Assembly: GCF_024323335.1 (NCBI RefSeq)
Contig: NC_066584.1
Location: 236,759,494-236,823,493 of the forward strand
Length of the DNA stretch: 64,000 bases
Source: Lathyrus oleraceus
Taxonomy: Eukaryota; Streptophyta; Magnoliopsida; Fabales; Fabaceae
Direction of reading: 5' to 3'
Below the pieces are notes generated by a model that was given only the letters and a program-made list of their open reading frames with translations, made no database searches and had not been told where the DNA came from. Shown here piece by piece: positions 43,715 to 56,395 of the stretch (position 1 is the stretch's first letter; every line of letters starts with the position of its first letter). A program made the translations under genes and the position numbers.

Positions 43715-44549
43715 ACTGCCCCTATTTAAGGACATTCTAACTGAGGAGGTGAAGGTTAAAATCTTCATATCGACTCAGTATAATGGGCTTAAATAATAAC
43801 ATATAGAAACAAATTTTGGTCCCTAAGAGACCTCATGATGCATATGATATGAATGCTAAAATAAAGTCTATGTGGGGAACTATTGCCATAAAGGAAAAGA
43901 ATTTAGAGAGACTGAAAGTCCGCAGGAGCGTAATGCATTCCGTAAGGAAAACTCACTAGGGAGACATAGACTCTAGGGAATACAGGATTATGTGTAGGCC
44001 AGACTACGACTTAAAAACTGCTGGGCGGACACGAGGAATTCCACGAAAATGGGAAGACTCAGCCGGGGGGAAAAGGACATTTGCAGGGAAAACGAATAAA
44101 TCAGAATAAAGATGAAATACTCGAACCATGCAGAAAAATGATTCCACTAAGGAAATGTGCACTCAAACTCAACTGGGGAAGAACCAGATCTTCAACACAG
44201 GAGGAGCAGAAATATATTATCCATTACCAGTTACTGGGTACGGAGATAATAAAATCTAATAGGGAGGACATTCGTTACCGGTTAGGGTAAACATATTAAG
44301 GATGACTCACTGAGGACCGCCAGGAGGTGAATTCATTACCGGTTACTGGGTAAGAATAGACTTGCTGGGGAAAAGCTGAAAATAGGATTTACAACTACTA
44401 ATTACTGGGCAGAAGACCACAAGGAGAATATCCGTCACTGGTTAAAGTGAACATATCAAGGATAGACTTAAAGGAAAGAAAATCCGTCACCGGTTAAGAT
44501 GAACATATCAAGGATAGACTTGCCTGGGGATGTTAAGAAGAATACCCGT
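43715..44549 (-). other. Element D polypurine tract and 3'UTR, left part
   Basis: Polypurine tract AAATAGGGGCAGT (43715-43727). The 3'UTR contains phrases TACCGGTTACTGGGTA, CCGTCACCGGTTAAG and several PBS-like CTTGCTGGGGA motifs. Interrupted at 44549 by element G and resumed at 53865. Confidence 0.7.
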
Positions 44550-45510
44550 TGAAATTCTGATATTAGATATGAGATGTCGAAGGTAATGTCACGACACTAA
44601 TATCTGAATAATACAAACAGGATAAAAGATAAAGAACAATAATGCGAGAGACACAAGCAATTGTTAACCCAGTTCGGTGCAAACTCATCTACGTCTGGGG
44701 GATACCAAGCCAGGAAGGAAATCCACTAAACAGAATCAGTTCAAAGACTCTCAGTAAAAAACTTCAAGTTACAATCTTTTCACCTAATCTCTACCCATGT
44801 GACTTCTACCTAAGAACTCTTAGATATGAGATCCTACTCACTCCCCCTCAATCACAGTAGTGATATAAAACAAGAATTATAATGAAAAGAAGACACTCTT
44901 CAAAGACACATACTTGATCTTGCTTAAAAGCTTCAATCAAGTAAACACACACTCATGCTTCAAAGCTTAGAGTGGACAAATTACAACTCAAAAATCAGTC
45001 CAATTCAATCATTTATGGATGAATGAATGGCTTACAATTCACACGACCACACAAGACTAAAACCCTTATTCTCTCTCAATATTTCGTTTGTTATTTCTTG
45101 TGTGTTACAACCAGGTTTTCCATGTCCTATTTATAGAATCGTTTGGCTGGGCTTGGACATCATAAAACCCTAAAACTATTTTCCATTCATATCTTCTCAT
45201 GACAGCTGATTATATCTCATTGGAAAATAAGTCAATCTGGTTGTAATTACTGATTGAGAATGCGTTCAATCATCTCATCAATCATACATAGATTAGCATA
45301 AAAAACGCAATCACATAATACATAACATTCATACTGAATGTTTCTGTATACAGATGTCATGACATCGGGTCTGACATCTCAGTAAAATCCTGCATGTTCA
45401 CATTTTAAACATCCTGCAGGTACAAGTTATCTTATGTCAAGACAACACATGTGACAACTTGTGAACACTCTAGGTTTTACCAAAATTGCTGCCAACACAT
45501 AGAACCAACA
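44550..45510 (-). repeat. Element G 3' LTR (961 bp)
   Basis: TGAAATTCTGATATTAG to GAACCAACA (plus strand). Minus-strand TATA CTATAAATAGG at 45135-45125. Contains the perfect palindrome GATGTCATGACATC at 45353-45366. Confidence 0.95.
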
Positions 45511-45525
45511 AACTCCCCCTTTGGC
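45511..45525 (-). other. Element G polypurine tract
   Basis: Minus strand GCCAAAGGGGGAGTT directly before the 3' LTR; characteristic of SIRE-type elements. Confidence 0.85.
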
Positions 45526-46118
45526 AAATTTTGGCTAAAACATACATCAGTCCATTTGTTCACAAGAGTAAAAAAAACATATCAGCAGTTTAGCAGCAGA
45601 AGTAATAAACCACACATTTACTAGCTATCATAGCAACTAGTAAACACATATGTGCTTCTTCTTCCCCTAAGTTTGTTCAACACATAGATCTCCTTCAACA
45701 ACACCTGTAACATTGATCACCCCATCTGACATCACCTTCAACATTCCTTGTACTATACAAAACATCATCTGTCATTTGTTTATAGCCTAGCTAATTCATA
45801 GCACATATTAACTGCAACTCTCCTTTAGCTACTTTTCCCTCTTTTTAGTCAAAATAGACCAAAGAGACCAATGAGACAAAATAAATGTCTATTAGTCAAA
45901 GAGGATGTCACATAGAATGTTAAAACATATTGTCAGGTGTTACAGAACCATAAATATACACAACTATATAAGCTGAGATACAAAGAATCCAGAGAAATCA
46001 CAAAGAACCTAAGAAATTACATCAAGGCATCAAAATAAGACTGCAAAAAAAAAACATCAAACATCAAGGCATCCAGAACAGCACATCATCATAACAGGGG
46101 AACAATCTTCACCAACAC
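45526..46118. other. Element G 3'UTR
   Basis: AT-rich, no coding signal; lies between the env-like reading frame and the polypurine tract. Confidence 0.7.
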
Positions 46119-47923
46119 TCAGTCAGAGGAGCTAGCATCTTCATCAGCTTCAGACCCAGAACTGCCACTTGATTTATCTTGAGATTCAGACCTCTCACTA
46201 GAGGTGTGGGCTTCTGTTTCCTTAGCTTAACCAACACTATCTATATCTCCTTGCTCCAAGCTATTAATCAGAACCTCCAAAGCTTCTTTCCTAGCTTTAG
46301 CCACCCTTATCCCAGTCTCCAATTACTTACAGGTCTCTTTCAGTTCAGCAATCAGACCATCTTGAGAGGCTGGCTTCTTCACAGCAGATGTCATGACAAT
46401 GTCATTAACATGACTGCCTTCAAATAATTTGTAATGAACTGACAGGGGAGGTTTTCTTCTACTAGGGATATCACTTGTGCTCAGAATTCCAGGTTGTTGG
46501 CTTAGGATTATCCCACAAATTATTGAGGGAAAAGCTATGGGCAGCTTCACTGCATTTGTAGAAGCATGTTTGACAATTTGTTCAAACATGAATCTACCAT
46601 AATCAAAATTAAGCTTGGTTCCAATAGCAAATATGAGCCTTCCAAGAGCATTTGAGATTGTAGAGATGTGATTTGTTGGTACCCAATTTGCTGACCCTAT
46701 CTTGTGCAAGATAGCAATTTCACAGTTAGTTTTCCAACAGAGAGATGCTTCTTGCTTGGCCACTCCTTGACCTGTCCAGCAGTTATTTTCCTATAGACCT
46801 CATTGTATGTGGCCTCTAGTTCACCAGCACCTTCTGTTCCTCTTCCTAGGAACTTATTAATCACAGTTGGAGAAAACTTCACACACTTTCCTCTAACAAA
46901 CACCTTACAAAACTCTTTGTTGTTCTTATCAGCAATGTCCTCGGGGATGTTCACCACAAACTCTTTAACAAGACCTTCAAAACACTGAGATAATCCACTA
47001 ACAATTTTCATTAATCCAGCAGACTTAATCAGGTCTATGACCTCCTTAACCTCCACAACATCCTTTCCCAGTTCTCTTTCCGCAGCCACTCTCCTTTGGA
47101 TTACAAATTTCCACTTTGTTGCACCATCTTCAAGATGGAAGGAAATGCTATCCAAGTGTACAACAACAACCTTTGCAGGGGATTTTCTAGCAGTTGACTT
47201 TTTGACAGGAGAGATGTCAGGGACATCGTCTTCAACATCTTCCTCTGAATCAGAACTTTCTCTTACCTTTCTCTTCTTTACCTCCACTTTACTCCAAGAC
47301 TTTGAGAGGCCTACAACAGTACCCTTCTTAGCAGTTTTGGCTATCATCATCTCAGCCACATACCTACCCTTCCTGGTCTTCATCCTCTTAGCAACACTTG
47401 GATTCAAGTGATGAAGCAAGCTATCATCTTCATCATCTAAGCTCTCATCTTCCAAGTCAATCACCTTCTTAGCAGAGTCATGCTTCTTAGACTGTGAAGC
47501 ATCTACAGATTTCTTACTAGGCAAGGTTTGCCCTAAAGAGCATAATCCTTCAGCAGCTATATCTTTTTCAGACCTAGATGACTCATTATCTTTCTCATTG
47601 TGAGGTCCAACCTCAGGAGAGGGGTCCCTTCTCGATAGAGGAGTAGAAAATCCCTTTACTGAGTGTCCTTCATTAAGGATCCTCGTGACAAGATTTCTAA
47701 TGACACGATTAATATGATGCATGTCATCCTTAGAGGTAGGGTTATCAAAACTGTTACCTTGAGTATGTCCTGCAGTGGAGGATGGACCAGGAGCGTCGCC
47801 TGGGATGACTGATAGGGGAATCACTTCCAAAATGTCTTCATTAAGAAAATCCATAGAGGGTGTTCTAGCTTTGTGCGCATGTTTGGTGTTTTTAGAACTA
47901 GAAGGTGAAGGATGTTGTGACAT
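46119..47923 (-). pseudogene. Element G env-like ORF, one frameshift and two stops
   Basis: Starts at 47923 (MSQHPSPSSS). Residues 1-270 are polar and charged (acidic runs, a KKRK-type basic patch). The conserved part follows: EFCKVFVRGKCVKFSP, TVINKFLGRGTE, then, after a frameshift near 46740, ILHKIGSANWVPTNH and FAIGTKLNFDYGRFMFEQIV. This matches the 'putative plant transposon protein' type of env-like ORF. The frame ends with a Ser-rich SSGSEADEDASSSD tail at 46119 if read through TAA at 46323-46325 and one more TAA near 46230. No clear signal peptide; transmembrane segments are not obvious. Confidence 0.75.
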
Positions 47924-48130
47924 CTTGTTGAGCTTGTGAAAGGATTTATGTTGCCCTAGCAGAGAAGGTCAATGAAGTTTGAGGAAGGTGGAAATGTTTG
48001 AGCTGAGGTTGCGTGTGAAAATGCTATAGATGGAAGTTCCAATACTAGGTAATGATTTACCATAAATGGGGCACTTTCTTTTAAGTTGGCAGACAATATT
48101 TTTATTACCTTTTCCACTCCAAATTAATTG

Positions 48131-48949
48131 TTATAAATTCTCATAGATACAAATCCCTAATTTCCCTCTTAGACATTCAAATTGATTAGCATCCAAAGCC
48201 TTTGTAAATATATCAGCTAATTGCATTTCAGTAGTAACATGCTCCAGGGCTATGATTTTCTCTTCCACTAGTTCTCTACTAAAATGATGACGAGTATCAA
48301 TGTGTTTTGTCCTGCTGTGCTGAATAGGATTCTTAGAAATATTTATAGCACCCAGGTTGTCATAGTACAATGTCATGACATCTTGCGTGACATTGTATTT
48401 AGTCAGCATCTGTTTCATCCAAACTAGTTGAGAACAACTACTTCCAGCTGCTATGTATTCAGCTTCAGCAGTGGACAGGGACACACAATTTTGTTTCTTA
48501 CTAAACCATGATATTAAGTTGTTCCCCAAGAAGAAACATCCTCCTGATGTACTTTTCCTATCATCAGCACTTCCATCCCAGTCAGCATCACAATATCCAT
48601 TCAGCATAGATCCAGATCCATGACTATACAACATCCCATAGTCACTGGTGCCATTGACATATTTCAGTATCCTTTTCACTTGGTTTATGTGACTGACTTT
48701 TGGTTCAGCTTGATATCTAGCACAAACACCTACAATAAAAGCAATGTCAAGTCTGCTTGTTGTGAGACATAGTAGACTTCCTATCATGCTTCTGTAGAGA
48801 CTTTGATCTACACTAACACCATTTTCATCTTTGGAGACTTTCAGATGTGTAGGAGCAGGTGTCCTTCTATGACTTGCATTCTCCATGCCAAACTTCTTAG
48901 CAATGTTTTTGGCATATTTGCTTTGAGATAGAAAGATAGAATCTTCCAT
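48131..48949 (-). pseudogene. Element G pol: RNase H
   Basis: Follows RT after a TAA at 48959-48961. Contains SMIGSLLCLTTSRLDI, a degenerate ARYQ motif, VKRILKYVNGT, the catalytic region GYCDADWDGSADDRKSTSGG, SWFSKKQNCVSLSTAEAEYI, YYDNLGAI and the C-terminal LADIFTKALD. Full family length, ends in TAA at 48131. Confidence 0.85.
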
Positions 48950-48958
48950 CTGTTTGAC

Positions 48959-49522
48959 TTATAGCCCAACAAAATAGGCCAGCTCTCCAACAAGGCTCAT
49001 TTCAAATTCAGACTGCATTTGTTTAACAAAATGTTCGACCATCTGATCTGACATCCCACCAAACATAATATCATCCACATATATTTGAGCCATCATGAGT
49101 TTTCCTCCTTCATTCTTAACAAATAGGGTCTTGTCAATACCTCCCTTCCTGTATCCATTATTAGTGAGGAACACTGTGAGTCTATCATACCAAGCCCTAG
49201 GGGCTTGTTTCAAACCATAGAGTGTTTTCCTCAACTTGTACACATGCTTTGGAAGATTTGGATATGTGAATCCTTTAGGTTGTTCAACATATACTTCCTC
49301 ATTTAAGTAGCCATTTAAGAAGACACTTTTTACATCCATTTGGAACAGTTTAAACTTCAGAATACATGCCACTCCAAGCAATAGTCTAATGGACTCAAGG
49401 CGAGCTACAACGGAAAATGTTTCATCAAAGTCAACTCCTTCAACTTGAGTGTATCCTTGTGCTACTAATCTTGCTTTATTTTTAGTAACCACCCCTTGTT
49501 CATCAGATTTATTCTTATACAC
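48959..49522 (-). pseudogene. Element G pol: reverse transcriptase
   Basis: KARLVAQGYTQVEGVDFDET, FQMDVKSVFLNG, LKQAPRAWYDRL and the catalytic IYVDDIMFGG are all present. Upstream residues (FKRNEVWELVPRP, GTKWVY) read in frame back to a TAG at 49607-49609, so only single-base stops separate integrase, RT and RNase H. Confidence 0.88.
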
Positions 49523-49606
49523 CCACTTTGTTCCTATGACATTTATTCCTTCAGGTCTTGGAACCAGTTCCCATACTTCATTTCTCTTGAATTGGCCTAA
49601 CTCTTC

Positions 49607-50626
49607 CTACATGGCATTGATCCAGAACTCATCAGTCGAGGCTTCCTTGACATTCCTAGGCTCAACCTTGGACATAAAACAACCATGTGAGATCACTTCC
49701 CTTGATCTAGTTGTGACCCCTTTATTTGGGTCTCCTATAATGAGATCTTTAGGATGATCCTTCTGAATTCTGATAGAGGGCCCCTTATTAATTTTGTCAG
49801 CTTCAGGTTCAGCTTGAGTGAGTTCACTCTCATTACTTTTATCTGGGAAATCAGCTGGGGGATCATTTAGGGATGTCACAACATCGTCTGTGACATCATT
49901 CTGCTGATCATCAACCACAACATTGATAGATTCCATCATTACTTTTGTTCTGGAATTAAAGACTCTAAATGCTCTGCTTTTTGTTGAGTAGCCGAGAAAT
50001 ATTCCTTCATTACTCTTGGGATCCATCTTCCTTCTTTGTTCACGATCAGTCAAGATATAACATTTACTACCAAACACATGGAAGTATTTGACTGTAGGTC
50101 TTCTCCCTTTCCAGACTTCATATAAAGTAGTAGGAGTCCCTTTCTTCAAGGTTACTCTGTTGTGAACATAGCAGGTTGTGTTCATAGCTTCAGCCCAGAA
50201 GTGGTAGGGCAATTTCTTAGCATGAATCATAGCTCTGGCTGATTCTTGGAGAGTTCTGTTTTTTCTTTCTACCACACCATTTTGCTGAGGAGTAATGGGA
50301 GATGAGAACTCATGACTAATTCCTTCTGATGCACAGAATCCAGAAAATTTGTTGTTCTCAAATTCCTTCCCATGATCACTTCTGATTTTGATAACCTGAC
50401 TTTCTTTTTCTCTTTGAAGTCTTAGACAGAGATCTTTGAAGACTTCAAATACATCATATTTTTCTCTTATAAAATTGACCCAGGTGTATCTGGAGAAGTC
50501 ATCCACCACTACATAAGCATACTTCTTCCCACCAAGACTTTCCACCTGCATGGGTCCCATCAAGTCCATATGGAGAAGTTCCGGCACTCTGGAAGTGGTG
50601 TCATGTCTGAGCTTCTGATGTGACAT
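49607..50626 (-). pseudogene. Element G pol: integrase
   Basis: Catalytic DD35E residues visible: D in LHMDLMGP, D in KIRSDHGKEFEN, E in QQNGVVERKNR. Then the GKRP-like WKGRRPTVKYFHVFGSKCY block and FLGYSTKSRAFRVFN. Zn-binding N-terminus is in the preceding frame (H-X4-H near 50760, CGEC at 50648-50659), separated by TAG at 50645-50647. Confidence 0.88.
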
Positions 50627-50644
50627 CTTTGTCTGTTTTCCAAT

Positions 50645-51208
50645 CTAACACTCCCCACAAACTCTTCCTTCATCAATCTTCAAGTTGGGAATTCCTCTAA
50701 TAGCTTCAACAGATATAATCCTCTTCATTCTTTTAAGATGCAGATGGCCCAATCTTTGATGCCATATCTTCACTTCTTCTTCTTTGGCTAGAGTACACAT
50801 TGATGAATAACCAGTTTCTTGAGAACTCCACATATAGCAGTTGTCCTTAGACCCGACTCCTTTCATGATTACTTCATTTTCTTTATTAGTAATCAGACAT
50901 TCAGTTTTGGTGAAGTTTACAATTAGACCTTGGTCACATAGTTGACTGATGCTTATTAGGTTTGCAGTTAGGACATTGTCAAGGTTAGGGACTCCAGGGC
51001 AGTTAAGCTTACCAATCCCCTTGATTTCACCCTTTGCTCCATCACCAAAGGTTACATAGCTGGTGGCATGAGGATGAAGGCTAATTAGCAGGTTTTTGTT
51101 TCCAGTCATGTGTCTGGAGCACCCACTGTCAAAATACCAGTCTTCTTTGGCTGAAACTCTGAAGGAAGTGCGAGCTATCAGGTTTGTAACACCAGTCCTA
51201 GGAACCCA
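50645..51208 (-). pseudogene. Element G pol: protease and integrase zinc finger
   Basis: Reading from about 51208: WVPRTGVTNL..., then protease motif WYFDSGCSRHMTG (the D-S-G catalytic triplet near 51135), FGDGAKGEIKGIG, then pre-integrase block with WHQRLGHLHLKRM and CGEC. The frame is bounded by in-frame stops at 51209 and 50645. Confidence 0.82.
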
Positions 51209-52761
51209 TTATTTTCTGTTGACAGGTATGTGATGTTTGGGTCTAGGTTGATGATGAGAAGGACTAGGATAGCCATACAACTTATAGCATAATGGTTTTA
51301 TGTGGCCAAATTTTCCCCAGTAATGACATCTCCATCTTTGATGTTTCCCTTTCTGCTGTCGTCCTTTATGATGTTGTGACATATGATGTGACATCTTTGG
51401 TTTCCTACCAGTGTGACTACACTCAGGTTTGGATTTTGGTTTGCTACCAGTGTGACTGCACTCAGGTTTGGATTCATTGAACCCAATGCCAGACTTGTCT
51501 CCTGCCATTTGTTCAGTCTGGAGAATTTTGTCTAAGGTGTTAGATCCATTGTTTAGCATGCTAACATACTTTGTCATCTCATCTAGTTTGGAATTCAAGA
51601 ACACTGCTTCAGTCTTTAACTTAGAGATGGTTTCCAAGTGTTCTACCTTCTCATTCTCCAGTTGTGTTATCACTTTCTTCTGACTTTCAACTTGTTGACA
51701 CACTTCTTCACTTATGTGACACAACTTTCTGTAGGTAGTGGCTAACTCGTCAAAGGTTACTTCATCACCACTTGAGTCTTCATCAGAACCCCATCTTCCA
51801 GTCAAGGCAGTCACAAGATTTGCAGACTCTTCTGTTTCACTTTCATCAGACCAAGTAGTAGCAAGACTCTTCTTCTGTTTCTTGAGGTAGGTTCCACATT
51901 CAGCTCTAATGTGTCCATACCCATCACATTCATGGCACTGAACTCCTTTTCCTTCTTTGGACTTTTCATCAGATCTTGTTCTTCTTTCAGCATTATTGGA
52001 CTTACTGATGTTAGATGAGATGTTCTTGACATTAGACTTAGACCTTACATCCATCTTTTTCTGAAGTTTGTTGAACTGTCTTCCCAGTAATGCTACATCA
52101 TTTGCCAGATCTTCATCAGTATCTTGACCATTTTCTTCCTCTTTCTCTTCAGTGTTTGACATGAAGGCTATGCTTTTGACTTTCTTTTCAGATCCATCAC
52201 ACATTCCCATCTCAAATGTTTGGAGGGATACAATTAGCTCATCAACTCTCATATTGGAAATGTCTTGAGACTCTTCTATGGCTGTCACTTTCATGGCAAA
52301 TCTCTTAGGAAGTGACCTGAGTATTTTCCTCACTAGTTTTTCATCTGACATCTTCTCACCCAGGGCTCCTGAGGCATTAGCAATTTCAAGGATATTCATA
52401 TGAAATTCATGAATATTTTCAACTTCTTTCATCCTTAAATTTTCAAACTTGGTAGTGAGCAGCTGCAGTCTAGACATCTCACTCTAGAGGTGCCTTCATG
52501 AGTGGTTTTGAGAATGTTCCAAGCATCTTTAGCCACCTTACAGTTGTTTACCAATCTGAAGATGTTCTTATCTACTCCATTGAATATAGAATTCAATGCT
52601 TTAGAGTTCCCAAGGGCTAGATCATCCTCCTCCTTGGTCCATTGTTCCTCAGCCTTCTTATCAGTTGTGGCTTCTCCTTCCTTAGTAATAACTGGATGTT
52701 CCCAGCCTGTTAATACAGCCTTCCAAGCCTTATTATCCAAAGATTTTAGGAAGGCTACCAT
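51209..52761 (-). pseudogene. Element G gag, one frameshift
   Basis: N-terminal part 52761-52480 (WKAVLTGWEHP, ALNSIFNGVDKNIFRLV, AWNILKTTHEGTS) and, after a one-base loss near 52478, MSRLQLLTTKFENLRMKE to 51209. A zinc knuckle CHECDGYGHIRAEC (CX2CX4HX4C) is intact at about 51925. A long coiled-coil part follows, then a second knuckle CHYWGKFGHIKPLC in which the second Cys is Trp. Between them is a duplicated SKPECSHTG phrase. The first codons (FDG-YW block) upstream of 52761 are partly present to about 52800. Confidence 0.85.
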
Positions 52762-52890
52762 TCGAGGTCTCTAGTATTTATAGTTGGATCCATCCAAAAT
52801 AGGTGGTCTGTGAACAGATCCTCCGTCTCTATCCATAGTACCAGAAAGTAACGTCCCTAGATCTCACCCAAAACCAGAGCAGGATGCCTA

Positions 52891-52901
52891 CTCTGATACC
52901 A
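52891..52901 (-). other. Element G primer-binding site
   Basis: Minus strand TGGTATCAGAG, two bases inside the 5' LTR; initiator-Met tRNA type. Confidence 0.92.
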
Positions 52902-52903
52902 AT

Positions 52904-53864
52904 TGAAATTCTGGTATCAGATATGAGATGTCAAAGGTAATGTCATGACACTAATATCTGAACAATACAAACAGGATAAAAGATAAAGAATAGTAATGCG
53001 AGAGACACAAGAAATTGTTAACCCAGTTCGGTGCAAACTCACCTACGTCCGGGGTCTACCAAGCCAAGAAGGAAATCCACTAAACAGAATCAGTTCAAAG
53101 ACTCTCAGTAAACAACTTCAAGTTACAATCTTTTCACCTAATCTCTACCCGTGTGACTTCTACCTAAGAACTCTTAGATATGAGATCCTACTCACCCCCC
53201 CTCCATCACAGCAGTGATATAAAACGAGAATTACAATGAAAAGAAGACACTCTTCAAAAACACATACTTGATCTTGCTTAAAAGCTTCAATCAAGTAAAC
53301 ACACACTCATGCTTCAAAGCTTAGAGTGGACAAATTACAACTCAAAAATCAGTCCAATTCAATCATCTATGGATGAATGAATGGCTTACAATTCACACGA
53401 CCTCACAAGAATAAAACCCTTATTCTCTCTCAATATTTCGTTCGTTATTTCTTGTGTGTTACAACCAGGTTTTCCATGTCCTATTTATAGAATTGTTTGG
53501 CTGGGCTTGGACATCATAAAACCCTAAAACTATTTTCCCTTTATATCTTCTCATGACAGCTGATTATATCTCGTTGGAAAATAAGTCAATCTGGTTGTAA
53601 TTACTGATTGAGAGCACGTTCAATCATCTCATCAATCATACATAGATTAGCATAAAAAACATAATCACACAATACATAACATTCATACTGAATGTTTCTG
53701 TATACAAATGTCATGACATCGGGTCTGACATCTCAGTAAAATCCTGCATATTCACATTTTAAACATCCTGCAGGTACAAGTTATCTTATGTCAAGACAAC
53801 ACTTGTAACAACTTGTGAACACTCTAGGTTTTACCAAAATTGTTGCCAATGCATAGAACCAACA
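52904..53864 (-). repeat. Element G 5' LTR (961 bp)
   Basis: Same length as the 3' LTR with no net indel; TATA box at the matching place. Differences are mostly transitions. Confidence 0.95.
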
Positions 53865-55690
53865 CCCGTCATCGGTTAAGATGAACATATAAAGGATAAA
53901 CCACCTGAACAACAAGAATACGAATTACATCTATCGAATGCTGGATAGAATACCATCAAAGAGAATATCCTTCATCGGTTAGGATGAACATATCAAGGAT
54001 AGACTCCGAGGGGAAGAATAGGGATTACATCTATCAATCACTGGATAGAATACCATCAAAGAGAATATCCGTCACTAGTTAGGATGAACATATCAAAGAT
54101 AAATTATGCAAGGGGAGAAAAAGATGGATTTACAACTACCGGTTACTGGGTAAAAGACCGCAAAGAGAAGGAAACTCGTCATCGGTTAGGATGAACATAT
54201 CAAGGATTAACTCTCTAGGAAACAAATAGGGATTACAACTACCTTTTTACTGGGTAGAATACCAAAGATGAGAATATCCGTCACCGGTCAGGATGAACAT
54301 ATCATGGATAAACTCAAATCAGGGGAAGAAAATATCCGTCACCGATTAGGGTGAACATATTAAGGATATACTTCCTAGGGATACATGAAAACGAATCTGC
54401 TCAGGAGAAAAGAGGTTACTTTTGCCTGGTATTGGGCGAGAAGTAACAAAATGAAAACTAAGAAGAATACTACCAGTTACTGGGTAATAGACTCTTAGAG
54501 GACCAAAAATATCTATCTAGGTAAGATCTAGAAAGAAACGGTCAATCAAGACTCAACCCATTGAGGATACAACTCAAGGGGAGTGGTTCCATCCAGGTAA
54601 TCAACTGGGGAGGAAGCTTAAGTAATAATCATCCACGAGGAAATAACTCGGTGGGGAAAGGAGAAAGGTTAAAGTCTTTCTGCTTAAGGGGCTGACACTC
54701 TACAATTGAAGGAGGACAGACACACCAAACTTGCATGGATAAAGTACCACCATGACAGAGAATAGAAATTACAAGAATATCAAAGTGCAATGATGCAATA
54801 ATGCAATTATATGAGTGTATATGTATCTGTATATGTATATATGATGATTATGATGACAAAACGATCGCAAAGGATACAAAGATGTCGCAATTTTGAATCA
54901 TTGATGCAATTCTCAGCCAATCCACAAGAGAGGGAAACAACTGCTGGATAAAGGAGATCAACATCTCAAAGGCTCAATCCTAGATGGGGAAGAAGATAGG
55001 AAATCTACTGAGGAAAATGCTACCAAACTCGACGGGGAATTTTAGGTCAACACCATATCAAATGGGACACAACCCCGCAGGGGACAAACACAAATAGCTG
55101 CTCAGAAACCAGGAGAAAACTCTAACTGGGAGCGAATCTGATGGCGGTTGGTGGGGAAACCAAAGTTCTGCCGAAATCATGTAAACTGCTGCAATGAATA
55201 TCTGCATTCGGCTGGGGAACAACCATAAACTCCGCTGGGGACAACGACGAATTAACAGCTGAGGAAATCAACAAACACTAGGTGTTGAACATGCTGTTAG
55301 GGATGAAAGAGGAATCACTCCTACTGCTTAGGGAGAACCAATAATGCTCCACACTTAAGGTTTACTACTTTCAGACCAATTGTTGATATTCCTTTTTAAA
55401 TGAAATCGATTGCTTAAAATTAATGCTTTTATATGTTTAAGAAAACATGGTTTTAATTAAAATTTTAACTACAAAAAATGATCATAATAAAATTTAAAAC
55501 TATTTGGCTGAATTAAATAAGAGTAGAAACAATTGGGTAAAAGCTCAACTTTATTTAATAGAATGGTAGTCTGTAAATGACAAGACTCCATAGATCTTTA
55601 CAAAGAGTTGAAAATGGTAATTTACATGGAAATGTGTTACATTGAATACAACGATCATTAATCCTTCTACCATCTCTTGATATCCACTAT
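53865..55690 (-). other. Element D 3'UTR, right part
   Basis: Resumes after G with CCGTCATCGGTTAAG. From about 53930 to 54360 phrases GAGAATATCCGTCAC-GGTTA-GATGAACATATC recur at about 100-base spacing (for example 53961 and 54061). Further copies of (A)ACTC-GCTGGGGA occur to 55250. The block near 55560-55690 matches the C 3'UTR start (TGGTAGTCTG..AA..GACTCCATAGATCT). Confidence 0.75.
53930..54360. repeat. ~100-bp imperfect tandem repeats in D 3'UTR
   Basis: GGTTAGGATGAACATATCAA with a following CTGGATAGAATACCATCAAA phrase is repeated four to five times, with copies also at 44445-44520 left of G, showing that G split the array. Confidence 0.8.
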
Positions 55691-55834
55691 GCTCTTGACC
55701 GCTACCGGGGATCAGAATCCGACGATGTGCTTAAGAAAGTCTTCAAATCTGAAGATCAGCAGGATGCAGTTACTTGCCATAATCCCGAAATTTTTGCATA
55801 AATTGCCCCAAGGTGGGGTACTCAATTTATCAGA

Positions 55835-56395
55835 GTGAGTACCAAAGGAACCTTCATGGACTTCAGTCATCGGTAAGTCTGCTTCATGTCTATCCATGCA
55901 TCTGAGTAGAACCATATCGAAGTTTCTCTTGTACAACACATCACCATTCAGGTAGAAGTTGCCAACTAATCTCCTCAAAGTCTTCTTATCCTTTAGAGAT
56001 GCCCCAGACGGGTAAATCTTACTTTGGAGAAAACATTTGATGTCAAAATGCCATGGTTTCTCATCTTTGATCTCCTCAACAGCAAACACATGTGTTGGCC
56101 TATCAAGACGCATCACAGTCAAATTAGGAACTTCATTCCAAAACTTCACTATAATCATTTAAGCCAATGTTGCAAGAGCATCTGCCATCCGATTTTCATC
56201 TCGAGGGATATTATGAAACTCAACCTTTGTAAAGAAAGTTGAAATCCTCCTCGCATAATCTCTATATGGTATCAAACCGGGTTGATTCATCTCCCATTCA
56301 CCTTTGATTTGATTCACAACCAAAGCTGAATCAAATGTCAAGATATTTGATTCTGAGATCAATGGCCTTTTCAAGCCCCATAATGCAAGCTTCAT
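55835..56395 (-). pseudogene. Element D second RNase H end and integrase start
   Basis: 56395-56159: SNILTFDSALVVNQIKGEWE, then FHNIPRDENRMADALATLA, the last blocks of the additional (archaeal-type) RNase H of Tat elements, ending in TAA. 56158-55835: LYKRNFDMVLLRCMD and MTEVHEGSFGTH, the first part of the integrase zinc-binding region. After GTH similarity stops and 3'UTR sequence follows, so integrase has been deleted. Confidence 0.78.

Larger units (their letters stand above)
44550..53864 (-). mobile_element. Element G: full-length SIRE/Maximus-like copia, 9315 bp
   Basis: Perfect duplication cccgt (44545-44549 and 53865-53869), two 961-bp LTRs, PBS, polypurine tract, gag, protease, integrase, RT, RNase H and an env-like ORF in the order usual for this lineage. 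Coding regions are nearly complete; damage is limited to a few frameshifts and about six point stops. Roughly 40 of 961 LTR positions differ, so the insertion is much older than C. Confidence 0.95.

Noticed and set aside
47037..47411. 124-codon plus-strand frame opposite the G env-like ORF
   Set aside because: Exact antisense of the charged N-terminal part of the env-like frame; no independent support.
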